From assembly GCA_937894725.1 (NCBI GenBank), contig CALAYL010000062.1, positions 1 to 26,005 of the forward strand: a stretch of 26,005 nt of DNA, given 5' to 3'. The stretch's first letter is position 1; each line of letters starts with the position of its first letter. Below are positions 1 to 7,349 of this stretch, in pieces. The notes under the pieces are model-generated. The model did no database searches. It was not told the origin of the DNA and saw only the letters and a list, made by a program, of their open reading frames with translations. The stretch comes from an uncultured Bacteroidota bacterium. Its GTDB lineage: Bacteria > Bacteroidota > Bacteroidia > Chitinophagales > LD1. The translations under genes and the position numbers were made by a program.

Positions 1-21
1 TGACTTGACTAAAGAAGATTT

Positions 22-73
22 TGGATTTGTAACAACATGATTTTAAAGCCTAAAGCAAAACGTTAGTCAGAAT
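22..73. repeat. Left arm of a 52-bp terminal inverted repeat
   Basis: These 52 bases reappear as the reverse complement at 25954-26005 with one mismatch (C at 56, A in the other copy). In both places the repeat lies just upstream of the first ORF of its block and reads towards it. Weaker similarity (an ACGACAC heptamer) continues past the 52 bases. The function is unknown: it could be a shared leader or promoter segment, a recombination site, or a multicopy intergenic repeat at which the assembly stopped. Confidence 0.85.
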
Positions 74-76
74 GCT

Positions 77-184
77 ATGAACGACACTGCAAACCTTCAA
101 CGAACTGTAAAACCGAAAAAAAAGTTTAAATTTGCAGGACAAAATTTCACAATAAAAGAAGATGAATTATTACGACAGAATTAG
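77..184 (+). CDS. Possible 35-codon leader ORF before the restriction gene
   Basis: An ATG three bases after the left repeat opens 35 codons ending in TAG at 182-184. The peptide starts MNDTANLQRTV, has a lysine cluster near residues 13-18, and overlaps the start of the endonuclease gene (162) by 23 bases in another frame. It could be a real small protein, a leader coupled to endonuclease translation, or chance. A perfect TAnnTTTG box at 127-134 inside it argues that the region may instead be promoter DNA. I recognise no family. Confidence 0.25.
   Translation: MNDTANLQRTVKPKKKFKFAGQNFTIKEDELLRQN
127..134 (+). promoter_or_regulatory. Candidate -7 box (TAAATTTG) for the R-M operon
   Basis: TAAATTTG matches the Bacteroidota -7 consensus TAnnTTTG exactly. 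Transcription would begin near 141, giving a leader of about 20 bases before the ATG at 162. I see no clear TTTG -33 element 19-21 bases upstream, so this rests on one box only. Confidence 0.35.
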
Positions 185-1262
185 AGAATTAACAAAAACT
201 GTTCCTGTGGAATTGGTGGACTTTGAACAACCAAGAGACCAAGCAAAAACACCTACTCAAGCATCTTCTAACTTCATTACAAATAAAGAGCAAGGCGATT
301 GGGCTGAAAACCTTGTTACGAGAGCAATAAATGAAACTTCTAACAACTTTGTAGCAGTAAAATATGGTAAATCTGACGATTTAGTAGCAGGAGAAAATGG
401 CTTTGATACTTTTTATCAAGACTTTCAAACTGAACTCGACACCATAGGTAAAAGGCCAGATTTGCTGATTTTCAATAAGGCAGATTTTGACAGCAATTTA
501 GGGTTTGACATTAGCCAGATTTCCCACAACCAAATAACAAACTATGTAAAAAAAGCAGTTGCAGGTATTGAAGTAAGGTCAAGTGCATTTTTAATTGACA
601 AGTATGAAGAAGCAATGCAAGTACGAACTGAAAAGTTTACAGAGATTGCTTTACTAACAAAAGACCAAATTCTTGCCGATTTTTTAGACGTTTTGCAACA
701 TCCTGCAAGGCAGAATTATATAGATTTGCTTAATGGAATAACAGCAAAAACTTTAAATGTAACAGATTTTAGAGTCCCGAGTTGGAGTTCCTCAGAAAGA
801 TTAATTCAAGTAAAAGACCTTTTTAGACAACTAAAAACTGCCATCAAGGAAATTCAAAAACGAGATTACCTTTCTATTACGCCAAAGGTTGAAGACATTA
901 AAGTTGTTTATAAATGGATAGAAACTTTTAATGTTCCTCATTTCTATTTTCAAGTATTCTTCGACAAAGTATATGGAATTTCATTTGAGCAAATCCTTAA
1001 AATCATTTCAGACCCTGACAATGATGGTGTAATTTTTTCGGTTGAAACAGACACCAAAAACCAAAATAAGACAACGATAAAAATCAACTCAAAATCGGGT
1101 ATTCCAATTGCCTCAAAAGTTGATGAACCCCTGCACGAAAGTGTAAGGAAAGAAATGGACAGAGGAAGATTGTTGTTTTATGTAACTTTTAAAGGAGGAA
1201 CAGCCTATCTTGATATTGAAAATTTGAGAACTATTTTAGAAATCAAAAATGCAAATTTCTAA
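162..1262 (+). CDS. Type II restriction endonuclease, AccI-like
   Basis: A 366-residue protein directly upstream of, and overlapping by one base, a DNA adenine methyltransferase gene. It is probably the cognate endonuclease, cutting DNA that lacks the partner's methylation. A PD-(D/E)xK-type core can be read as PD at residues 99-100, followed by EVR at 137-139 in the string GIEVRSSAF, with R where K is usual. A conserved-looking block near residues 265-290 (VPHFYFQVFFDKVYGISF) recalls the AccI endonuclease family (Pfam RE_AccI). The length is also close to what I recall for AccI. If correct, the target would be GTMKAC-like, but specificity cannot be read from sequence. The start at 162 follows an AAAAGAAG stretch, about 20 bases after the start predicted from the candidate -7 box. 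The gene is AT-rich compared with the central operon, consistent with horizontal acquisition. Confidence 0.65.
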   Translation: MNYYDRIRELTKTVPVELVDFEQPRDQAKTPTQASSNFITNKEQGDWAENLVTRAINETSNNFVAVKYGKSDDLVAGENGFDTFYQDFQTELDTIGKRPDLLIFNKADFDSNLGFDISQISHNQITNYVKKAVAGIEVRSSAFLIDKYEEAMQVRTEKFTEIALLTKDQILADFLDVLQHPARQNYIDLLNGITAKTLNVTDFRVPSWSSSERLIQVKDLFRQLKTAIKEIQKRDYLSITPKVEDIKVVYKWIETFNVPHFYFQVFFDKVYGISFEQILKIISDPDNDGVIFSVETDTKNQNKTTIKINSKSGIPIASKVDEPLHESVRKEMDRGRLLFYVTFKGGTAYLDIENLRTILEIKNANF

Positions 1263-2935
1263 TGATAGTAACAAAAGAACATATCACTAACAATTCTATT
1301 GAAAACGATTATTCAAAATCGACTTCAATAGAACATCGTAAAAAATTTGCACAATTTTTTACACCTTTTCCGATTGCAGATTTAATGTCAAAATGGATTT
1401 TGCAAAACAGCGACCTTAAAACTGTTCTTGAACCAGCATTTGGATTGGGTGTGTTTTCAAGAGCAATTTTAAACCATAAATATGATATTGAAATAAAAGG
1501 TTTTGAAATAGACACTACAATTTATGAAAATGCAAAACAATATTTTGGCGATACTGAAAACGTAAATCTTCTTTTACAAGATTATATGTATAACGATTGG
1601 CAAAATAAATATGATGGAGTTCTTTGCAATCCACCCTATTTTAAATTTCACGATTACGACAACAAAAACGTCCTAAAAGAAATAGAAACCAATCTCAAAT
1701 GCAAATTAAATGGTTTTACAAATCTTTATACTTTATTTCTATTAAAATCAATTCATCAATTAAGAGATAATGGACGTTGTGCCTATATAATTCCTTCAGA
1801 ATTTTTAAATTCTGATTACGGAAAATTAGTCAAAACTTATTTAATAAAAAGCAAAACATTAAGACACATAATTGTAATTGACTTTGAAGAAAATGTATTT
1901 GATGATGCGTTAACAACAGCATCAATACTACTTTGTGCAAACGATAACTTAACCGATCGAGTTCAGTTTACTAACATCCAATCGTTGCAAGATTTGAGTA
2001 AAATAGACGATATTATTACTGATTATCCAAATTTTTCAGATACAGAACAAACATATAATTTTTCGGAACTAAATCCCGAAATCAAATGGAAAGCCTATTA
2101 TCAAAAACAGAATAGCATTAAGTTTAAAAACCTTGTGCCTTTTTCAACTTATGCAAAAGTTGTTCGTGGCATTGCAACAGGTTCAAATGAATATTTTACT
2201 TTTAATTCATCAAAAGCAAAAGAATTTGAAATAGAAGAACAGTATTTATTACCTTGTATTTGTAGTGCAAAAGATGCAAAAACATCTTTTTTCACTACAC
2301 AAGATTTTGAAGAGTTAAAGCAAAATGACAAACCTATTTTTCTTTTTAATGCTCAAAACTCAACCGATAAAAGCATAAATTCTTATATACAAAAAGGCGA
2401 AAAAGAAGAAATAAATAAACGATTTTTGACAGCAAGTAGAAGTCCTTGGTATTCGCTAGAAAATAGAAAACCAGCACCTATTTGGGTTTCTGTTTTTAAT
2501 CGTACAGGCTTACGCTTTATCAGAAATGAAGCAAATATTTCAAATTTAACTTCTTATCATTGTATTTATCCAAAGCAGACAAGTTTGTTTTCAGGAATAG
2601 ACATTGATTTACTTTTTGCTTATCTTTTGACAGACACAGCCAAGCAAATTTTTGAAGATAACAGCCGACAATATGGCAACGGACTACAAAAGTTTGAACC
2701 TAATGATTTAAACAAAGGAATGATGCTTGATTTAGGATTACTTGACACACACACAAAAAAAAAGATTTTAGACTTATACAAAGAGTATAGATTTGTAACA
2801 CTTGACAATCAAAACGGAGACAAAATAATTAACAAAATTGACAAATTACTAGTAAAACTGTACTCGGAAGAAAGCACTTCGCCTAACACAAACTGCGTAA
2901 AAACCCAAATAAGCAACTCGATTTTTAACATATGA
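1262..2935 (+). CDS. N6-adenine DNA methyltransferase of a type II R-M system
   Basis: A 557-residue methyltransferase that should methylate adenine in the recognition site and protect host DNA from the neighbouring endonuclease. Motif X is visible as QFFTP (residues 31-35), the SAM-binding motif I as EPAFGLGVF (57-65), and the catalytic motif IV as NPPY (123-126). This X-I-IV order with a long C-terminal half (target recognition domain) is the gamma class of N6-adenine enzymes, which includes M.AccI. The start ATG overlaps the endonuclease stop (TAATG), so translation is probably coupled. There is no controller (C) protein gene beside the pair, unless the small ORF at 77-184 plays a regulatory role. 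Confidence 0.9.
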   Translation: MIVTKEHITNNSIENDYSKSTSIEHRKKFAQFFTPFPIADLMSKWILQNSDLKTVLEPAFGLGVFSRAILNHKYDIEIKGFEIDTTIYENAKQYFGDTENVNLLLQDYMYNDWQNKYDGVLCNPPYFKFHDYDNKNVLKEIETNLKCKLNGFTNLYTLFLLKSIHQLRDNGRCAYIIPSEFLNSDYGKLVKTYLIKSKTLRHIIVIDFEENVFDDALTTASILLCANDNLTDRVQFTNIQSLQDLSKIDDIITDYPNFSDTEQTYNFSELNPEIKWKAYYQKQNSIKFKNLVPFSTYAKVVRGIATGSNEYFTFNSSKAKEFEIEEQYLLPCICSAKDAKTSFFTTQDFEELKQNDKPIFLFNAQNSTDKSINSYIQKGEKEEINKRFLTASRSPWYSLENRKPAPIWVSVFNRTGLRFIRNEANISNLTSYHCIYPKQTSLFSGIDIDLLFAYLLTDTAKQIFEDNSRQYGNGLQKFEPNDLNKGMMLDLGLLDTHTKKKILDLYKEYRFVTLDNQNGDKIINKIDKLLVKLYSEESTSPNTNCVKTQISNSIFNI

Positions 2936-3006
2936 TTTTTGTTGTAAGGTATGCCAGATTTGAGGATATCAAAAACCTGTTTGAGGATTTTGCTGCTTAC
3001 CGATAA
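2932..3006 (+). other. 24-codon ORF overlapping the methyltransferase stop (possible gene remnant)
   Basis: An ATG overlaps the methyltransferase stop as ATGA and opens 24 codons ending in TAA. The peptide, from MIFVVRYARF to FAAYR, looks protein-like. It may be the 3' end of a gene truncated where the R-M block joins the chromosome, a tiny coupled ORF, or chance. No family is recognised. Confidence 0.2.
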
Positions 3007-3105
3007 ATAAAAAACTTGAGCATTTCTTTCCTTTTAATAGAAAAGACTATATCTTGTTTATGACAGAAACAAACTATATTTCAACATAAAACCTCCTACA
3101 TAGCT

Positions 3106-5094
3106 ATGAAAAAAACATGGATCAACTTTTCTATTCTACTCTGTTTTTTCATATTCAAAAATGGATATGCAAATAATCCTGTCTATACCCAACGGCAGGC
3201 TGATTATATCACTACCTCCATAGCCAATGGTACAAGCGAAAACAATATTTTGAAAGCTAAACTAGGACTACCACTTGATACTACCGAACTCAATGATATA
3301 CTGCAAGGCATATCTACAGGTACTACTAGCGATTTTGATATTATTAAACTCATTCGCATTCTTTACTTTACAAACGGTGTTTATGATGCACAGATTTTAC
3401 CCGTTTTAAATTCTGTGCCTTATTGGATAAACAAAGGTGATACAGTCAGAAACTATTGGTCCGAAAACCACATGATTATGTGGATGAGCTCAGATTGGCT
3501 ACTGCATGAAAAGTATGGAAGAGCTATAGATAATACCCTCGATGCTCGATTGCGACATTATTTAGAGCTAAAAGTAACTTATGGTTTTTACGAATTTTTC
3601 TCAACGGTGTATGCTCCATACGCCCTGAGTGGTTTGCTAAACTTAGCCGACTTTGCGCAAGATGCGCAAATCAAACAACTGGCTACCAAAGCCGCCCAAC
3701 GACTACTCACAGATATGCTCTTGCTTACCAATAATCAGGGTACGTTTTTCCCAACAGCTGGCAGAAACTATACAGGCAAATATTTTCCACCCTATGGACA
3801 AAATCACAACCATCTGATTTATCTGCTTACTGCCATGGGCGATATACCTTCAAACGCATCGCAAGGAGGCGCATTTTTGGCTACTTCGAGTTTAGCCATA
3901 GATTCGGTAGTAGCCTCTTGGAAACCAACCATAGACACGCTCTACACTATCGGACATAGCTTGGATAGCGGACTGGTGCTTAATAGTGGTATGTCGAGCG
4001 TAGATAAAGTAGTTTTTCAATGGAGTTCGGGGGCTTATTTTCATCCAAAAGTAGTACTCGAAACGGCTAAACTATTATCAGATTCCAATCTTTGGAAACA
4101 TGTGGACTTCGCCCTTCTGCGCCCCATCGCCAATCTACCGATTAGTATCTATGAAGATTTGGCAGAAGGCTTGGGGGTGATTTCGAAAAGCTCGGTGATA
4201 AGCGGACAGCAGCTTTCGATTTATAAACACCATAGCATCTCACTATCTTCTATACGCGATTTTTGGAAGGGAAAAGCAGGTTATCAGCAGTTTCCCTGTG
4301 TGGCAAATGTAGGCTCCACGGCTGTTTTCACCGCCTCTGGTCAGGTCAAAAAAAATTGGACGGCTCGAAATTCTAACAATGCCAACACGCATTTGCCGTA
4401 TGTGTTTCAGAAAAAAAACGTGGCTTTGCTGATGTACAGACCCGAGCCTACTCCTGATATTATAGGCCCAGCGTTTTCGTTTAAGGATGTAGCATTGCAT
4501 TGGCGAGAGCAAGATTTTGATGAGACTGCTACTGACAGTCTTTGGCTTTTGGGCAGACAAAACGAGAGCTATGTAGCTGTAAAAAGAAGCTGCGTGAGCC
4601 AAACGGATAGTGTATGGGCATGCGCTACAGATGTAGGTCAAACCTGGGTGATAATGGTAGGTGATTCGGGCTTACATGGCAGTTTTACGAATTTCAAAAA
4701 TGTGGTACATGCGGCACAGTTTCAAGAAAAATGGTACTATGATACTGCAAGCTCACAGTATGTGTATTTTGCCAAAATATCGGTAGATAGTGTGACTATA
4801 GATTATGCCTGGGGGGTAGATAGCATGCTCACTACAGGCATCAGCGAAACTACAAAGCAGCCCATCGCCTTAAGTCTTTATCCAAATCCAGCAGCGGATA
4901 TACTCCATATAGCGGGAGTATCGGTGGCAGACTACCCATCAGTGAGCATATACAACTCGCTGGGTATCTTGGTCTATAAAGACAAAACGAGCGCAACTGT
5001 TTCTACTCGAAATTTTGCAGCAGGAGTTTACACTCTATGGCTAGAAGGAGATAGGAAGCTATCGCAGCGTAAACAGTTTGTGGTGAACCACTAA
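3106..5094 (+). CDS. Secreted T9SS-sorted protein, function unknown
   Basis: A 662-residue exported protein. Residues 1 to about 22 form a Sec signal peptide (KK, then a hydrophobic stretch ending near GYA). The last 74 residues, starting LSLYPNPAAD with a late FAAGVYTLWL strand, are a type A T9SS C-terminal sorting domain, so the protein should cross the outer membrane and be anchored or released. The body is rich in helices and aromatics, with ENHMIMWMSSDWLLHEKYG (119-137) and a Tyr/Asn/His-rich stretch ending QNHNHLIYLL. That style recalls alpha/alpha-toroid polysaccharide lyases, but I cannot assign a family or catalytic residues. A possible promoter is CTTG at 3053, 18 bases, then TATATTTC at 3075 (imperfect). 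The gene is not obviously linked to its neighbours. Confidence 0.8.
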   Translation: MKKTWINFSILLCFFIFKNGYANNPVYTQRQADYITTSIANGTSENNILKAKLGLPLDTTELNDILQGISTGTTSDFDIIKLIRILYFTNGVYDAQILPVLNSVPYWINKGDTVRNYWSENHMIMWMSSDWLLHEKYGRAIDNTLDARLRHYLELKVTYGFYEFFSTVYAPYALSGLLNLADFAQDAQIKQLATKAAQRLLTDMLLLTNNQGTFFPTAGRNYTGKYFPPYGQNHNHLIYLLTAMGDIPSNASQGGAFLATSSLAIDSVVASWKPTIDTLYTIGHSLDSGLVLNSGMSSVDKVVFQWSSGAYFHPKVVLETAKLLSDSNLWKHVDFALLRPIANLPISIYEDLAEGLGVISKSSVISGQQLSIYKHHSISLSSIRDFWKGKAGYQQFPCVANVGSTAVFTASGQVKKNWTARNSNNANTHLPYVFQKKNVALLMYRPEPTPDIIGPAFSFKDVALHWREQDFDETATDSLWLLGRQNESYVAVKRSCVSQTDSVWACATDVGQTWVIMVGDSGLHGSFTNFKNVVHAAQFQEKWYYDTASSQYVYFAKISVDSVTIDYAWGVDSMLTTGISETTKQPIALSLYPNPAADILHIAGVSVADYPSVSIYNSLGILVYKDKTSATVSTRNFAAGVYTLWLEGDRKLSQRKQFVVNH

Positions 5095-5102
5095 GTTATT
5101 AC

Positions 5103-5124
5103 AAAGGATAAACCCTTTTTTTTT
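5103..5124 (+). terminator. Weak rho-independent terminator after the T9SS gene
   Basis: AAAGG and CCTTT pair around a short loop, followed by a run of nine T, starting nine bases after the T9SS stop. The five-base stem is short. The 37 codons after that stop (5095-5208) are open in the same frame and read plausibly as protein, but have no start codon, so I leave them uncalled. Confidence 0.45.
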
Positions 5125-5215
5125 AAAAAATCACGCTTAGATGAGTTGGCCTTTCAAATCGCCAATCAAACATTTCTTGACTTGCCAAAAAAATTGCAAA
5201 TCGAATAAAAAAGCA

Positions 5216-5613
5216 ATGAAAAGGAAAATATTATCAATGCTTTTCCTTTGTTGATGCTAGCTAGTTGCTGCTATAAAAAATTGGTTACTCCGGGTATATC
5301 CATTTACTATCCTGACTTGAAAACTTCGTTATGTGTAATAATACTTATCACTGATAGTAGTGATATATCCAACATCCTAGACACAATATGAAAAGATCAT
5401 GCTGCCAATAATAATGGAATGAATACTTTTATAGAATTTAGAGCGCCATTTGAATACAACTATGTTATACAAATAGAAAACACCAATCACAGGGATACTA
5501 TCTTAGGTATTCGATTTGACCCTAGTGGTGGCCTTTGCAATAACGGCTATAAAAACTATCGCTATTTGCTAAATGGAGTCAGGAAAACAGACTTGAAGCT
5601 AGTGATTAGATAA
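5216..5613 (+). pseudogene. Decayed lipoprotein gene (one frameshift, one internal stop)
   Basis: The ATG at 5216 begins MKRKILSMLFLC and then hits TGA. Restoring one T in the CTTTGTTGATG stretch (about 5246-5256) joins this to the frame at 5254, which reads LMLASCCYKK. Together they make a textbook lipoprotein signal peptide with an LASC lipobox. That frame runs on (TPGISIYYPDLK and so on) to an in-frame TGA at about 5386-5391, then continues without further stops to 5613, ending GVRKTDLKLVIR. One insertion and one suppressed stop thus give a complete lipoprotein of about 132 residues. The family is unknown. Two lesions make sequencing error less likely than true decay. The stretch 5614-5738 after it shows no feature I can support. 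Confidence 0.65.
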
Positions 5614-5738
5614 ATCACCCAATAATCTGCTCAGTTGAGATGTGCTGATTAACACAGACTAAGCACTTTCCCCAAAAAAAATTAAAACACAAAATACTCG
5701 AAGCGTTTTTTCTTTGCGCAAAATATGTACATTTATAA

Positions 5739-7337
5739 ATGGGCATTTACCAATCCAGCATCAATACAAATAGCGACACCTTCAAAGCCAACTTAGAGGC
5801 CATGAATGCATTGATAGCAGAGCTAGAACAAAAGAAAAACGAATCGCTCTATCAAGGCAAAGAACGCCATATCGAAAAAGCGCGAAGCCTTGGCAAACAC
5901 ACGGCTCGTGAGCGTATCGAACTATTGCTCGATGAATATTCGCCTTTCATGGAGCTACTCCCCTTTGCAGGGCTAGACGGCAAAAATAAAGAAGGAGGCA
6001 CTACCAGCGTAGGTGGTATAGGGCTAGTTCATGGTCGTTTAGTGCTTATCATCTCTAATGTAGGTACAAACAAAGGCGGAGCTATCAACTTAGCTACCTT
6101 AAACAAAAGTTTGCGTCTAAGCGAAATAGCAGCCGAAAACGATCTGCCAGTTATCACTATGGTCGAAAGTGCAGGGGCTGACCTCACTGAGCAGGCTAAA
6201 ATCTTCAATTATGGAGGCGCTTCTTTTCGTCAAATCACCCAACGTTCAAAAGCAGGTGTAGCGTCTATCTCCATCGTGTTTGGCAATGCCACAGCAGGAG
6301 GAGCGTATGTGCCAGGTATGAGCGATTATGCCATTTTTGTAAAAAATAATGCGAAGGTATTTTTGGCGGGGCCTCCCCTAGTCAAAATGGCGACCAACGA
6401 AATAGTGGACGATGAAAGCCTTGGCGGAGCAGAGATGCACAGCACCATTTCGGGTGTGAGCGACTACCTAGCCGAAGATGAATTTGATGGCATCCGTATA
6501 GCACGAGATATTATAAAAAGACTGAAACCAGCAGATACCAATGCCTCCCCTACACAAAAAATCGAAGCACCTAAATATAGCGAAGAAGACCTACTGGGCA
6601 TCATATCGGCCGACATCAAAAAACCTTGGGATATACACGAACTTATTGCCAGAGTAGTAGATGGGTCAGACTTTACAGCATTTAAACCTGATTGGGGTAC
6701 TACCCTCATCACAGGTTGGGCAGAGATACATGGCTATCGTGTGGGCATCATTGCCAACAATGGCGTGCTCCTCTCCGATAGTGCTAATAAAGGCGCACAT
6801 TTCATCCAACTTTGCAATAAAAACTTGACCCCCATTATTTTTCTTCAAAACATCACAGGGTTTATGGTGGGTAAAGAATACGAGCAAGGAGCAATCATCA
6901 AAAATGGGGCAAAAATGATTAATGCCGTATCGAATAGCGAAGTGCCTACGATTACCATCATTACAGGCGCGAGCTATGGTGCTGGCAATTATGCTATGAA
7001 TGGCAGGGCATATAATCCACGTTTTCTTTTTAGCTATCCCAATTCAAAAATAGCAGTAATGGGCCCAGATCAACTCAGTGGGGTAATGGAAATGATACAA
7101 CGCCAAGCCATTGAAAAAATGGGTGGCGAATATGATGAAGAGCAAGCACAGGCATTTCGTCAGCATCTTATAAATGAGGCAAACAAACAATCAAATGCCT
7201 GGTATGCTAGTGCCCAATGTTGGGATGATGGCGTGATAGACCCTCGTGAAACTCGCACCTACATTGGGTTTTGCTTGGCCGTAATCAATAATAAAAAAAT
7301 AAGCAGCACGAATAGTTATGGTGTTTTTAGAATGTAA
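5739..7337 (+). CDS. Acyl-CoA carboxylase, carboxyltransferase (beta) subunit, MCC/GCC type
   Basis: A 532-residue carboxyltransferase that moves CO2 from carboxybiotin to an acyl-CoA. The N-terminal helix-rich part ends in GKHTARERIELLLD, typical of methylcrotonyl- and geranyl-CoA carboxylase beta subunits. The two crotonase-fold halves carry glycine-rich oxyanion segments: GNATAGGAYVPGMSDY in the first and GASYGAGNYAMNGRAYNPRF in the second. The last string favours the MCC/GCC branch over propionyl-CoA carboxylase. It is the first gene of the operon; the biotin-carrying partner follows after 12 bases. The substrate cannot be fixed from sequence: 3-methylcrotonyl-CoA (leucine) or a longer isoprenoid such as geranoyl-CoA are the main options. 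The start at 5739 has an A/T-rich leader and no Shine-Dalgarno; I could not place a confident promoter. Confidence 0.88.
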   Translation: MGIYQSSINTNSDTFKANLEAMNALIAELEQKKNESLYQGKERHIEKARSLGKHTARERIELLLDEYSPFMELLPFAGLDGKNKEGGTTSVGGIGLVHGRLVLIISNVGTNKGGAINLATLNKSLRLSEIAAENDLPVITMVESAGADLTEQAKIFNYGGASFRQITQRSKAGVASISIVFGNATAGGAYVPGMSDYAIFVKNNAKVFLAGPPLVKMATNEIVDDESLGGAEMHSTISGVSDYLAEDEFDGIRIARDIIKRLKPADTNASPTQKIEAPKYSEEDLLGIISADIKKPWDIHELIARVVDGSDFTAFKPDWGTTLITGWAEIHGYRVGIIANNGVLLSDSANKGAHFIQLCNKNLTPIIFLQNITGFMVGKEYEQGAIIKNGAKMINAVSNSEVPTITIITGASYGAGNYAMNGRAYNPRFLFSYPNSKIAVMGPDQLSGVMEMIQRQAIEKMGGEYDEEQAQAFRQHLINEANKQSNAWYASAQCWDDGVIDPRETRTYIGFCLAVINNKKISSTNSYGVFRM

Positions 7338-7349
7338 AAGTGAACTAAC

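Noticed and set aside
22..73. attC-type integron recombination site
   Set aside because: GTTAGTC and its complement resemble attC core boxes only partly (position 6 fails GTTRRRY), there is no clear paired box structure, and no integrase is present in the window.
4243..4641. Minus-strand ORF of 132 codons inside the T9SS gene
   Set aside because: Antisense to a well-supported gene and with no recognisable features; treated as a shadow, as are the other antisense ORFs over the operon.
5709..5735. Promoter boxes before the carboxylase operon (TTTCTTTG, TACATTTA)
   Set aside because: Neither has a -33 partner at proper spacing, and the second would start transcription beyond the ATG at 5739.
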